Positions 53,198 through 62,844 of a DNA stretch of 64,000 nucleotides are shown here, one piece after another. The notes beneath the pieces were generated by a model that was not told the origin of the DNA, did no database searches, and worked only from the letters and a program-made list of their open reading frames with translations. The DNA lies in assembly GCA_001725355.1 (NCBI GenBank), contig MEGD01000004.1, positions 6,138 through 70,137 on the forward strand, in the 5' to 3' direction. Positions within the stretch are counted from its first letter, which is position 1. The number at the start of each line of letters is the position of its first letter. Both the position numbers and the translations under genes were made by a program. This DNA is from Novosphingobium sp. SCN 66-18 (GTDB lineage Bacteria; Pseudomonadota; Alphaproteobacteria; Sphingomonadales; Sphingomonadaceae).

Positions 53198-53259
53198 ACA
53201 CTTCATCCAGCGACCGGCCGGACACCGTTGCCCGGCACCGCGACAGGGAGAGACTGACC

Positions 53260-54507
53260 ATGGCCGAAGCCTATATCATCGACGCCGTCCGCACGCCGCG
53301 CGGCATCGGCAAGCCCGGCAAGGGCGCGCTTTCGCACCTGCATCCGCAACACCTTGCCGCCACCGTGCTCAAGGCGATCAAGGACCGCAACCACCTCGAC
53401 ACTTCCACCGTGGACGACATCATCTGGTCCACCTCGTCGCAGGTCGGCAAGCAGGGTGGCGACCTTGGCCGCATGTCGGCGCTGGCCGCCGGCTATGACA
53501 TCACCGCCAGCGGCACCACGCTCGACCGTTTCTGCGGCGGCGGCATTACCTCGGTGAACCTCGCCTGCGCCTCGGTCATGTCCGGCATGGAAGACTGCGT
53601 GATCGCCGGCGGCACCGAGATGATGAGCTTTACCGCTGCCTACGGCGCGGAACAGGCCAACGCCGGCATCAAGCCGCTGGGCATGGGTTCGGGCAACGCG
53701 GCGCTCGACGTCCTCCACCCGCAATCGCACCAGGGTGTGTGCGGCGATGCGATCGCCTCGATCGAGGGCATCAGCCGCGAGGCGCTCGACGCGCTCGCGC
53801 TCGTCAGCCAGCAGCGCGCCGACGTGGCGATCAAGGAAGGCCGCTTCGCCAAGTCGGTGGTCCCGGTCTATAACGAGGACGGCTCGGTCGCGCTCGATCG
53901 CGAGGAGTTCCCCCGCCCCGAAACGACCGCCGAAGGCCTTGCCGCGCTCAAGCGCAGCTTCGCCGGGCTGGCCGATTTCGACCTTGGCGGCACCACCTTC
54001 CGCAAGCAGATCAACCGCCGCTATCCCGACGTGGAAATCCAGCATTTCCACCACGCGGGCAACTCCTCGGGCGTGGTGGACGGCGCCGCCGCCATCCTCG
54101 TGACGTCCAAGGACTATGCCGACAAGCACGGGCTGAAGCCCCGCGCCCGCATCGTTGCTTACGCCAACCAGGGTGACGATCCCACGCTGATGCTCAACGC
54201 GCCGGTTCCGGCGGCGAAGAAGGTGCTCGCCAAGGCCGGCCTGACCAAGGACGACATCGACGTCTGGGAAATCAACGAAGCCTTCGCGGTGGTCGCCGAA
54301 AAGTTCATCCGCGATCTCGATCTCGACCGGTCGAAGGTGAACCCCAACGGTGGCGCCATGGCGCTGGGCCATCCGATCGGCGCCACGGGCTCGATCCTGA
54401 TCGGCACCGCGCTCGACGAACTGGAGCGCACCGGCGGCCGCTATGGTCTCGTCACCATGTGCGCCGCGGGCGGCATGGCACCGGCAATCATCATCGAGCG
54501 GATCTGA
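53260..54507 (+). CDS. Acetyl-CoA C-acyltransferase (thiolase)
   Basis: This second thiolase of the window has Cys near residue 92 (LDRFCGGGITSVN), WEINEAFAVV, the His motif NGGAMALGHPIGATG and the C-terminal Cys in VTMCAAGGMAPAIII. Its wording, FCGGG instead of VCGSG, places it outside the acetoacetyl-CoA-forming group of the 8216 gene and nearer to degradative acyltransferases of unknown chain preference. Start ATG at 53260 with AGGGAG upstream. Length 415. It is expressed from behind the 16-bp palindrome. Confidence 0.92.
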   Translation: MAEAYIIDAVRTPRGIGKPGKGALSHLHPQHLAATVLKAIKDRNHLDTSTVDDIIWSTSSQVGKQGGDLGRMSALAAGYDITASGTTLDRFCGGGITSVNLACASVMSGMEDCVIAGGTEMMSFTAAYGAEQANAGIKPLGMGSGNAALDVLHPQSHQGVCGDAIASIEGISREALDALALVSQQRADVAIKEGRFAKSVVPVYNEDGSVALDREEFPRPETTAEGLAALKRSFAGLADFDLGGTTFRKQINRRYPDVEIQHFHHAGNSSGVVDGAAAILVTSKDYADKHGLKPRARIVAYANQGDDPTLMLNAPVPAAKKVLAKAGLTKDDIDVWEINEAFAVVAEKFIRDLDLDRSKVNPNGGAMALGHPIGATGSILIGTALDELERTGGRYGLVTMCAAGGMAPAIIIERI

Positions 54508-54523
54508 TACCCCAACACCGTCG

Positions 54524-54608
54524 CCCCCGCGAAAGCGGGGGCCTCGGGCCTTTATAGGACAACGAGGCCCCGCCCGGCCTCACGAGATTCCCGCTTTCGC
54601 GGGGATGA
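54524..54608. repeat. REP-like intergenic palindromic element
   Basis: It contains a perfect hairpin CCCCCGC-GAAA-GCGGGGG (54524-54541), a GGCCTCG/CGAGGCC pair around TTTATAGGACAA, and a second CCCGC-TTTC-GCGGG hairpin near 54590-54603. The GCGAAAGCGGGG core recurs in sphingomonad and other GC-rich genomes. It lies between the converging thiolase and M28 peptidase genes and may block transcript decay or readthrough. Confidence 0.7.
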
Positions 54609-54642
54609 CGCGGTTGAAACAACGCGCGTTACATGCCGCGCA

Positions 54643-55980
54643 TCATTCGACCGACTGGATCGGTTCCGCCGCGTTGGCCACGACCTTGAGCACCGCCGTC
54701 CACGCCGCCACGTTCTGCGCCAGCGCCTGCGGATCGACCTTGTCGAGCGTATCGTCGGGCGTGTGGTGCAGGTCGAAGTAATGCGTGCCGTCCTGGTTGA
54801 GATCGACCACGGCCAGCTTCTGCTTCGCGATCACGAAGCCCACGTCGGTTCCGCCTTCCACTTCGCCGTGGCCGGCGACGATGCCCATCGGCGCAAGCGC
54901 GGCGGTGATGCGGTCGCTGAGCGCCTTGTTGCCGGCGGCGAACTTCGTGATCACGCGCCACACCCGGTCCGCGCCGAAATCGCTTTCCATCGCCAGCGCG
55001 TGCGGTTCCCCATGCTTGTCCGCATAGGCCTTGCCGCCGAAGCCGCCCAGTTCCTCGCTCCCCGCCCACAGCACGCGGATAGTACGCAAGGGCTTGCCCC
55101 CTTCCTGCGCCTTCAGCGCGGCGGCCGTCACGATCGCGCAGCCGGCGGCATCGTCGATCGCCCCGGTGCCGAGGTCCCAGCTATCGAGATGACAGCCGAC
55201 CAGGATCGGTGGCAGCGACAGGTCCGTGCCGGGCAATTCGCCGATCACGTTGCCGGAAGGCAGGTTGTCCGCCGTCTTGCCGGTTAGCGTGAGCGCGATG
55301 CGCACCGGCTTGCCGCCGGCCACCGTGCGCGCGATCAGATCGGCATCGGGATTCGAAACCGCCCCGGCCGGGATCGGCTTCACGCCTTCGGGCCAGTTGG
55401 TGCCGCCGGTATGCGGGTTGCGGTGGCTGTCGGTGCCGATCGAGCGGATCACCACACCGATCGCGCCCTTGCGCGCGGCGATGGCCGGCCCCTGCCGCCG
55501 GGCATCGCCATAGGGGCCGTAGCCGCTACCATCCTGCGCCGCGCGCATAGCGTGGTCGATGTAGGCGATCTTGCCGGCCAGCGAACCGTCCGGCGCGGCC
55601 TTCAGCGCGTCCAGCGTGGGGAAATAGACGAGTTCGCCCTCGATCCCGGCATCCGGGGTGGTGCCGCTATAGCCCAGCGCGGTCACGGCCAGATTTTGCG
55701 GCACCGGCGCGACCAGCCGCGCACGATCCACGCCGCGCACATAGCCGCGAATGGTGAACGGCTCGACCGCGACATTGCGGAAACCCAGCGCCTTCAGCTT
55801 TTCCGACGCCCATGCCCGTGCCCGGGCCTCTGCCTCGCTGCCAGCAAGGCGCGGGCCGACATCGGTGGTCAGCCCCGCCACGATGTTCCACGCGACATCG
55901 TCCTTCGGCGGTTCCGCCTGTGCGGGAACGAGGGGAACGAAGGCGGCGGAGAGCGCGAGCGCGCGGAGCTTGTTTCGCAT
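54643..55980 (-). CDS. M28-family zinc aminopeptidase, secreted
   Basis: This is a predicted secreted aminopeptidase or glutamate carboxypeptidase-like enzyme. Signal peptide: MRNKLRALALSAAFVPLVPAQA, then a PA-domain-like insert. The co-catalytic zinc residues are seen as VGCHLDSWDLGTGAIDDAAGC, LWAGSEELGGFGG and HHTPDDTLDKVD. The ATG at 55978-55980 has AGGAGAGG upstream; the frame is open a further 126 bases into the inverted-repeat element, which is not coding. Length 445. Confidence 0.93.
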   Translation of the reverse strand: MRNKLRALALSAAFVPLVPAQAEPPKDDVAWNIVAGLTTDVGPRLAGSEAEARARAWASEKLKALGFRNVAVEPFTIRGYVRGVDRARLVAPVPQNLAVTALGYSGTTPDAGIEGELVYFPTLDALKAAPDGSLAGKIAYIDHAMRAAQDGSGYGPYGDARRQGPAIAARKGAIGVVIRSIGTDSHRNPHTGGTNWPEGVKPIPAGAVSNPDADLIARTVAGGKPVRIALTLTGKTADNLPSGNVIGELPGTDLSLPPILVGCHLDSWDLGTGAIDDAAGCAIVTAAALKAQEGGKPLRTIRVLWAGSEELGGFGGKAYADKHGEPHALAMESDFGADRVWRVITKFAAGNKALSDRITAALAPMGIVAGHGEVEGGTDVGFVIAKQKLAVVDLNQDGTHYFDLHHTPDDTLDKVDPQALAQNVAAWTAVLKVVANAAEPIQSVE

Positions 55981-56064
55981 GAAACCTCTCCTATCTTTGG
56001 GGTGCTCTCCTGCCAACACCCTATCCGCCAAAACGCCCGCTTGCCCGGCCCTTCCAGCTTGGCC

Positions 56065-56330
56065 AGGCGGCGTGGACAAATTCCGCATCGCCACAGCCGG
56101 AGGCAAAAGCCGCCAGTTCGAGGAGGTGAGGTGAAGGAATATCGGCTATATTTCGAGCCGAGCCGACGCTGAAATGGCGGCTTTTGGTCCAGCCCCGAAG
56201 GGGTTGCCCTGAAAAAGGCCCCGGCCGCGTTGCTCGGCCTTGAAAGAGGCCCGCTCTTCCTGCGGCCTCGCGTCTTGCCAGGGCCTTCTTCAGGGCAACT
56301 GTGGCGTTGCGGAATTTGTCCACGCCGCCT
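56065..56330. repeat. 266-bp branched inverted-repeat element between the M28 and ettA genes
   Basis: The element is bounded by 32-bp inverted arms (56065-56096 and 56299-56330) that match at all but one base. Inside are a 12-bp pair CAAAAGCCGCCA/TGGCGGCTTTTG (56104-56115 with 56175-56186), enclosing TCGGCT/AGCCGA (56142-56161), and a 19-bp pair (56203-56221 with 56281-56299) with one mismatch. Folded, it is a multi-branched cruciform or RNA. I saw no target-site duplication and no transposase. It fills the divergent promoter space, so it may also control both genes. Confidence 0.85.
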
Positions 56331-56381
56331 AGATGCCGCATCAAGTGCCGAGTTCGCACGCCATTCCACCAAGGAACGATC

Positions 56382-58055
<1,674 letters not shown>

Positions 58056-58084
58056 TTTCCAGCGGCGATGCCTGAAACACGCGG

Positions 58085-58114
58085 CGGGGCGGGGACCATG
58101 TTCCCGCCCCGTTT
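58085..58114 (+). terminator. Probable rho-independent terminator after ettA
   Basis: CGGGGCGGG (58085-58093) pairs perfectly with CCCGCCCCG (58103-58111) and is followed by TTT. It lies about 30 bases after the ettA stop. The short T-tract keeps confidence moderate. Confidence 0.6.
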
Positions 58115-58248
58115 CGCTGTGCCGTTTCGGGAAAGCTGAACGAATGCCCTTGCAAGCGGTTCAGCGGCGCGACAGCGCGACTCCGGTAACACTGTGTCAC
58201 ATGACGTCACGGGATTGGCCGTGACCACAGGTGCATCGGAGAGCGGCC

Positions 58249-59292
58249 ATGGCCGGGATCACATTCTTCAGGAACAGCCTGCTGGCGGCGGCCGCGCTCG
58301 CCTCGACGGTGGCCGCGCTTCCCACGGCCGCTTTCGCCCAGCAGGGCGACTGGCGGGGCGCGGGGCGCGAGGCGCGCGGCGCTGAGCCCGGTCCGGGCCG
58401 TGGCGGCAACCGGGGTGGCGGCTGGAACGGAGGAGGCAATGGGGGAGGCGGCGGCGGAGGCGGCTGGAACCGCCCTGCTCCGCAACAGGCCCAACCGCAG
58501 TCCCAGTCCCAACCGCAGCCGCAGCCGCAACGCAACTGGGGTGGCGGCAATCCCGGCGGCTGGAACCAGAATCGCCCCCAACCGCAACCCTCCATGCCTC
58601 AGCAACAGGCGCCACGCGCGCCGCGCTCCTGGCAGGGCGGTGGCGATGGCGGCGCCCGTCCCGCGCCGCAGGACCGCGGCAACCGCTGGCAAGGGAGCGG
58701 CTGGCAGGGAGGCCACAATGGCGACTGGCAGCGCGGCAATCCGAACCCACGCCCGGACGGTCCCCGGCCCGATGGCCCGCGTCCTGACAATGCCCGCCCC
58801 GGTCCGACCTATCGCGATGGCGTGGGCGTGCATTACGGCAACGGCCAGTGGCGCAACGACAACCGCGGATACGATCGCGGGCGGGACGATCGCTGGCGTG
58901 GCAACGAGGGTTGGCGCGGCAACGACGGCTGGCGCTCGGGTGAAAGCTGGCGTGGGGACCGCGGACGCTGGAACAATGGCGGTGGCTGGAACAGCGACTG
59001 GCGGCGTGACCGGCGCTACGATTGGCGCGGCTATCGTGCCGAAAACCGCAGCATCTTCCGGTCCCGGCCATACTACGCACCCTATCGCGGGTATTCGTAC
59101 AGCCGCCTCCGGGTAGGCTTCTTCCTGGACAGCGTGTTCTTCGGCAACCAGTACTGGATCAACGATCCTTGGTCCTATCGCCTGCCGGACGTGTACGGCC
59201 CCTATCGCTGGGTTCGCTACTACAACGACGTCCTGCTGGTAGATGTCTATTCCGGCGAGGTCGTGGACGTGATCTACGATTTCTTCTGGTAA
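58249..59292 (+). CDS. RcnB-family protein with long Gly/Trp/Arg/Pro low-complexity region
   Basis: After the signal peptide (MAGITFFRNSLLAAAALASTVAALPTAAFA) comes a low-complexity region of about 200 residues: Gly runs, a Gln-Pro-Ser block, repeats of RPDGP, and RGNEGWRGNDGWR-type Trp/Arg units. The last 65 residues (FLDSVFFGNQYWINDPWSYRLPDVYGPYRWVRYYNDVLLVDVYSGEVVDVIYDFFW) match the RcnB domain, named for a periplasmic nickel/cobalt homeostasis protein. The metal role is not established for these long forms. ATG at 58249 with GGAGAG upstream. Length 347. Confidence 0.82.
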   Translation: MAGITFFRNSLLAAAALASTVAALPTAAFAQQGDWRGAGREARGAEPGPGRGGNRGGGWNGGGNGGGGGGGGWNRPAPQQAQPQSQSQPQPQPQRNWGGGNPGGWNQNRPQPQPSMPQQQAPRAPRSWQGGGDGGARPAPQDRGNRWQGSGWQGGHNGDWQRGNPNPRPDGPRPDGPRPDNARPGPTYRDGVGVHYGNGQWRNDNRGYDRGRDDRWRGNEGWRGNDGWRSGESWRGDRGRWNNGGGWNSDWRRDRRYDWRGYRAENRSIFRSRPYYAPYRGYSYSRLRVGFFLDSVFFGNQYWINDPWSYRLPDVYGPYRWVRYYNDVLLVDVYSGEVVDVIYDFFW

Positions 59293-59350
59293 CGCCCAGA
59301 TACTTCTGGTGACACCCGGACCGGAAAACCGCCGGCTCTAAAGACGCGAC

Positions 59351-59383
59351 GACCCGCCGTTGGCCTGTGCCAACCGGCGGGTC
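59351..59383. terminator. Hairpin between convergent RcnB and MarR genes
   Basis: GACCCGCCG-TTGG pairs with CCAA-C-CGGCGGGTC with one bulged base around CCTGTG. It lies between two genes that end toward each other. There is no T-tract, so it may act as a mRNA-stabilising or factor-dependent stop rather than an intrinsic terminator. Confidence 0.5.
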
Positions 59384-59451
59384 GAACGCTTCAGGAACCC
59401 GCCGGCCACGGCCCGCAGAAACCGTCGGGAGTGACTGCGGTCCGCCGCTTC

Positions 59452-59814
59452 TCAGCCGATCGGCCCGATCGCGCGCAACACGCGGCGCATCACGGCGTGG
59501 CCTTCATCGGTCAGGCGCACGAAGCGGCGGCGCGCATCTCCCCGGTCAGCCTTGCGGTAAAGCAGGCCCTCCTTTTCCAGCCGGGCAATCCACCGCAGGA
59601 TCGTGGTGGAAGGGACGCCGGCCTCGATGCACACGCTGGAAACCTGGATTTCCATCCCGCGCTTGCTGGCGATGTACAGGTCCAGAAGTATATCCCATGC
59701 CGGCTCGCCGAAAATCCGCCTTGGCCCCAAGGCAGAATCGCGCTTGCGGCGCAAGTTATACAGGGATTGAGCGAGCCGATAAGCTTCAGCTTCAGTATCG
59801 ATCAGGGCTTCCAA
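59452..59814 (-). CDS. MarR-family winged-helix regulator, TTG start
   Basis: This 120-residue DNA-binding protein has the recognition helix region CIEAGVPSTTILRWIARLEKEGLL and the wing DRGDARRRFVRLTDEGHAVMRRVL. The only in-frame start after an upstream TAG is TTG at 59812-59814, with GGGAGG ten bases before it. A GACCT/AGGTC inverted repeat overlaps the ribosome site, as expected for self-repression. It is divergent from the oxygenase gene. The ligand is unknown. Confidence 0.85.
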   Translation of the reverse strand: MEALIDTEAEAYRLAQSLYNLRRKRDSALGPRRIFGEPAWDILLDLYIASKRGMEIQVSSVCIEAGVPSTTILRWIARLEKEGLLYRKADRGDARRRFVRLTDEGHAVMRRVLRAIGPIG

Positions 59815-59822
59815 TGGAATAC

Positions 59823-59847
59823 GACCTCCCTATATCAAAAGTAGGTC
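59823..59847. promoter_or_regulatory. GACCT-N15-AGGTC inverted repeat, candidate MarR operator
   Basis: It lies 9-33 bases before the MarR TTG and covers its GGGAGG ribosome site. A similar TAGGA/TCCTA pair follows at about 59930-59950 in the same AT-rich stretch. The 312-base divergent region is clearly more AT-rich than its surroundings. A plus-strand frame starting at 59817 stays open across it but lacks other support. Operator function is inference. Confidence 0.4.
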
Positions 59848-60071
59848 ATCCCAAATTAGCGAAAGAAGAACACAGAATTCCTTGCCCGCTATTAGGCATA
59901 GCATTCCAATTCGACCCTTCCGCAAAGTTAGGACTTCGATTCCTACTTCCCGGTATTTATTTAACGACTTCTTCCAACGCCAATATTCACAGTATTTGCC
60001 CTGACTGGCAACGGCTCGCCACCGGATCGGATCAAAACCGCATTAACCTTAAATCGCCCCTGAACGCGGGG

Positions 60072-60087
60072 TGTGACATCCGTCACA
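60072..60087. promoter_or_regulatory. Perfect CRP/FNR-type site TGTGA-N6-TCACA
   Basis: TGTGACATCCGTCACA matches the CRP consensus half-sites exactly and lies 40 bases before the oxygenase ATG. At that distance it may overlap the start of transcription, so it could repress or activate. It could serve a CRP-like or other cyclic-nucleotide regulator of the genome. Confidence 0.5.
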
Positions 60088-60126
60088 AGGCGCCCACACC
60101 TCTTGCTCCTCGTCCCGCCTTGGGTC

Positions 60127-60819
60127 ATGAAAGCGGCGCCCATGATCTCCCTGTCTCGCAAGTCCCGTCCGCATCCGGACGCCGCCCTTCTCAAGCGTAT
60201 CGGCCAGACCGTTCGTGCCCGTCTGGATGCCGATCCCGCAGCCTATCGCCTTCCGGTGGAAGGTCTTGAAATATATGGCGTTTCCAACTTCCTTTCCGAA
60301 GCGGAATGCCAGCGGCTGATCGCGACCATTGACGACGTCGCGCGCCCATCGCTTACCTACGATGGCAACCGCAGCGGGGGCCGCACGAGCTACTCCGGCG
60401 ACGTCGATCCGTGGGACCCGTTCACCTTGATGTTGCAGCGCAGAATCGATGATCTGGTGGGGCTCGATCCCGACACCGGAGAGACGATTCAGGGGCAGCG
60501 TTACACCCCCGGACAGGAATTTTGCCCCCATTTTGACCATTTTAATCCGAACCAGCCGTTCTGGGATCGGGAGATGGGGCGCGGGGGTCAGCGAAGCTGG
60601 ACCGCCATGGCGTATCTCAACGCCGTCGAGGAAGGCGGTTCGACCGATTTTCCAAAGGTCGATCTGTCGATTCCCCCCCAACGCGGCGCGTTGCTGGTGT
60701 GGAACAACATGGCCGTGGATGGCACGCCCAACCCCAACAGCCTTCATGCCGGCCGGCCGGTCGTCAAAGGCACCAAGTACGTCCTCACCAAGTGGTACCG
60801 GACACGCGCATGGGGCTGA
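60127..60819 (+). CDS. 2-oxoglutarate/Fe(II) oxygenase, prolyl-4-hydroxylase-like
   Basis: This 230-residue protein has the double-stranded beta-helix with the iron triad: His and Asp in CPHFDHFNPN and the distal His in NSLHAGRPVVKG, followed by TKYVLTKWYR whose Lys binds 2-oxoglutarate. N-terminal FLSEAECQRLIA is also typical of P4Hc domains. It may hydroxylate a protein proline, but the target is unknown. The ATG at 60127 is used; an ATG at 60142 is possible. Its stop overlaps the next gene by ten bases. Confidence 0.87.
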   Translation: MKAAPMISLSRKSRPHPDAALLKRIGQTVRARLDADPAAYRLPVEGLEIYGVSNFLSEAECQRLIATIDDVARPSLTYDGNRSGGRTSYSGDVDPWDPFTLMLQRRIDDLVGLDPDTGETIQGQRYTPGQEFCPHFDHFNPNQPFWDREMGRGGQRSWTAMAYLNAVEEGGSTDFPKVDLSIPPQRGALLVWNNMAVDGTPNPNSLHAGRPVVKGTKYVLTKWYRTRAWG

Positions 60820-62720
60820 TCCGGGGGGCGGGCGCGGCAATCCCGACGGTTCCGGCAAGGGGGGCTGCAAGCTGGTGCCTGCTTCGCGGCACCGCATTGG
60901 TCCTTGCCCTGGCGCTGACGACAGCGGCCAGCGCCCCGCAAACCTCATCACTGGTGGATCGGCCGGTCCCGCAAGCCACCGCGAAGGCCGGCTTCGTCCG
61001 CCAAAGCGAAGCGGCCCTGGCGCTCGACCGGTTGTTCATGGACGACAGCCGTGCGGAACAGGCGCTCGACCCGCTCGGCGCGCTGGAACAGGGCGAACAG
61101 ATTCCGCTCGATCGCTTCCTGCTGCTGTTCACGCCGGAACTCGTCCATCGCCTGCGCGAAACCAACGCTGCCACGCTGGCCCGGCTGGACACGATCGATC
61201 GCGATCAGCTCGATGACGCGCACCGCATTTCCTACGACGTGTTCCGCGATGCCAAGCTCCAGGAACGCGATACGCTGGCTCCGCAGGTGGAGGCGCTGAC
61301 CGCGGTTCGCCCGTTCAACCACTTCGGCGGCTTCCACGTCGAGTTTCCCGGCCTCGCTTCGTCCGAAACGCCTGTTCCGCTGGAAACGCCCGCCGATTTC
61401 GACGCGCTGCTGGCGCGTGACCGCGCGCTGCCGCAGGTCTTCGACCATGCCATCGCCCGGTTCCGCGAAGGCATGGCCGGCGGCGCAATCGAATCCCGCC
61501 TGACGGTGCGCAACATGATCGCGCAGATCGATACGATCCTGGCGCAGCCGGTCCAGCGATCCCCGTTCTATTCGCCCGTCTCGCAATACCCCGCGCGGTA
61601 CGGTGCCGGCGCCAAACGGCGCATCGTCAGCGCCTTCCGGCAGACAATCAGTCAATCGGTGTACCCCGCTTATCACAAACTTCGGGCGTTCCTTGCGGAG
61701 GAATACTACCCTGTCGCGCGCGGGGATGCCGGACTTTGGGCAATGAAGGGCGGAGACAGGCTCTATCGGCTGCTCATCCGCAATCACACGACCCTGCCGC
61801 TCGATCCCGATGCGGTGCACGATCTCGGCCTTGGTGAAGTGGCGCGCATCCAGCGCGAGATGGAAGGGGTGAAGACGGAACTGGGCTATGCCGGTCCGCT
61901 AAAGGCGTTCTTCGACGAATTGCGAGTCAACCCCCGATACCATCCGCGGACCGACGCGCAGCTTGCCGAGGGCTTCCGCGCCGTGGGCCGCAAGGTCGAA
62001 GCGCAGGCGCCGCGCTATTTCCTGCACCTGCCGCGCACGCCGCTGCTGATCCAGCCCTATCCCGCCTATCGCGCGCGCTATGAGGCCGGCGGCAGCTATA
62101 GCCAGGGCGCGCCGGACGGCAGCCGGCCGGGCGTGTTCTTCTACAACACCTACGATCTCAAAAGCCGCTTCCTGACCGGCATCACCACGCTTTACCTCCA
62201 CGAAGGCGCGCCGGGGCATCATTTCCAGATCAGCCTTGCGCAGGAGAACGCCAGCCTGCCCGATTTCCAGCGTTTCGGGGGCAATACCGCCTATGTCGAA
62301 GGCTGGGCGCTCTATGCCGAGACGCTGGGCTACGAGATGGGGTTCTACAAGGACCCGATGCAGCACTGGGGCACGCTGGACGACGAGATGCTGCGCGCCA
62401 TGCGGCTGGTGGTGGACACCGGCATCCACGCCAAGCGCTGGACGCGCGAACAGGCGATCGACTACATGCTCGCCAACTCGGGCATGGGCCGCAGCGATGC
62501 GACCGCCGAGGTCGAACGCTACATCGCCAATCCGGGTCAGGCGCTGTCCTACAAAATCGGCGCGCTCACCATCCAGCGCCTGCGCCGCAAGGCCGAAACG
62601 GAACTCGGCCCGCGCTTCGACATTCGCGCGTTTCACGATCAGGTGCTGGGCAGCGGCGCGCTGCCCATGCCGGTTCTGGAAGCGAAGGTCGATCGCTGGA
62701 TCGCGGGGCAGCGGGGGTAG
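60810..62720 (+). CDS. DUF885 zinc-metallopeptidase-like protein
   Basis: This 636-residue protein belongs to the DUF885 group related to M3/thermolysin-like peptidases. The metal motif is HEGAPGHHFQISLA, and the C-terminal EGWALYAETLGYEMGFY and VDTGIHAKRWTREQAIDYM are typical. An N-terminal hydrophobic segment (CLLRGTALVLALALTTAASA) indicates export. The ATG at 60810 overlaps the oxygenase stop by ten bases, so they form an operon. Substrate unknown. Confidence 0.87.
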   Translation: MGLIRGAGAAIPTVPARGAASWCLLRGTALVLALALTTAASAPQTSSLVDRPVPQATAKAGFVRQSEAALALDRLFMDDSRAEQALDPLGALEQGEQIPLDRFLLLFTPELVHRLRETNAATLARLDTIDRDQLDDAHRISYDVFRDAKLQERDTLAPQVEALTAVRPFNHFGGFHVEFPGLASSETPVPLETPADFDALLARDRALPQVFDHAIARFREGMAGGAIESRLTVRNMIAQIDTILAQPVQRSPFYSPVSQYPARYGAGAKRRIVSAFRQTISQSVYPAYHKLRAFLAEEYYPVARGDAGLWAMKGGDRLYRLLIRNHTTLPLDPDAVHDLGLGEVARIQREMEGVKTELGYAGPLKAFFDELRVNPRYHPRTDAQLAEGFRAVGRKVEAQAPRYFLHLPRTPLLIQPYPAYRARYEAGGSYSQGAPDGSRPGVFFYNTYDLKSRFLTGITTLYLHEGAPGHHFQISLAQENASLPDFQRFGGNTAYVEGWALYAETLGYEMGFYKDPMQHWGTLDDEMLRAMRLVVDTGIHAKRWTREQAIDYMLANSGMGRSDATAEVERYIANPGQALSYKIGALTIQRLRRKAETELGPRFDIRAFHDQVLGSGALPMPVLEAKVDRWIAGQRG

Positions 62721-62729
62721 CGCCACGAT

Positions 62730-62835
62730 GCCCACCCCCACCCCCTCCCGCAAGCGGGACGGGAGTTCGTGGAGTATGCGGGAGGCGCGCGAGACTTTCG
62801 CCACCTTAGGTGGCGTTAGTCGCAGCGGGGTGGGC
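62730..62835. repeat. Dispersed intergenic repeat, copy B (106 bp)
   Basis: This copy has the same GCCCACCCC/GGGGTGGGC ends and the same GTTAGTCGCAG tail as copy A (9421-9502), but is 24 bases longer in the middle. Its second stem reads CGCCACC-TTA-GGTGGCG (62799-62815): a G-C pair of copy A has become A-T on both sides, and the loop differs, so the stem is conserved by compensation. It lies between the converging DUF885 and lysK genes. Confidence 0.85.
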
Positions 62836-62844
62836 CAGAGGCGC

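Noticed and set aside
58441-58640. Possible tandem repeat or CRISPR-like array in the RcnB-family gene
   Set aside because: The repeats are in-frame low-complexity codons for Gly, Gln-Pro and Trp/Arg units, not spaced direct repeats.
59817-60269. Plus-strand frame of 151 codons starting MEYDLPISKVGH in the AT-rich MarR/oxygenase gap
   Set aside because: Open for its whole length and with an AGGG before the ATG, but its start lies in the MarR operator, its second half is a shadow of the oxygenase gene and no family is recognised. Worth a conservation check.
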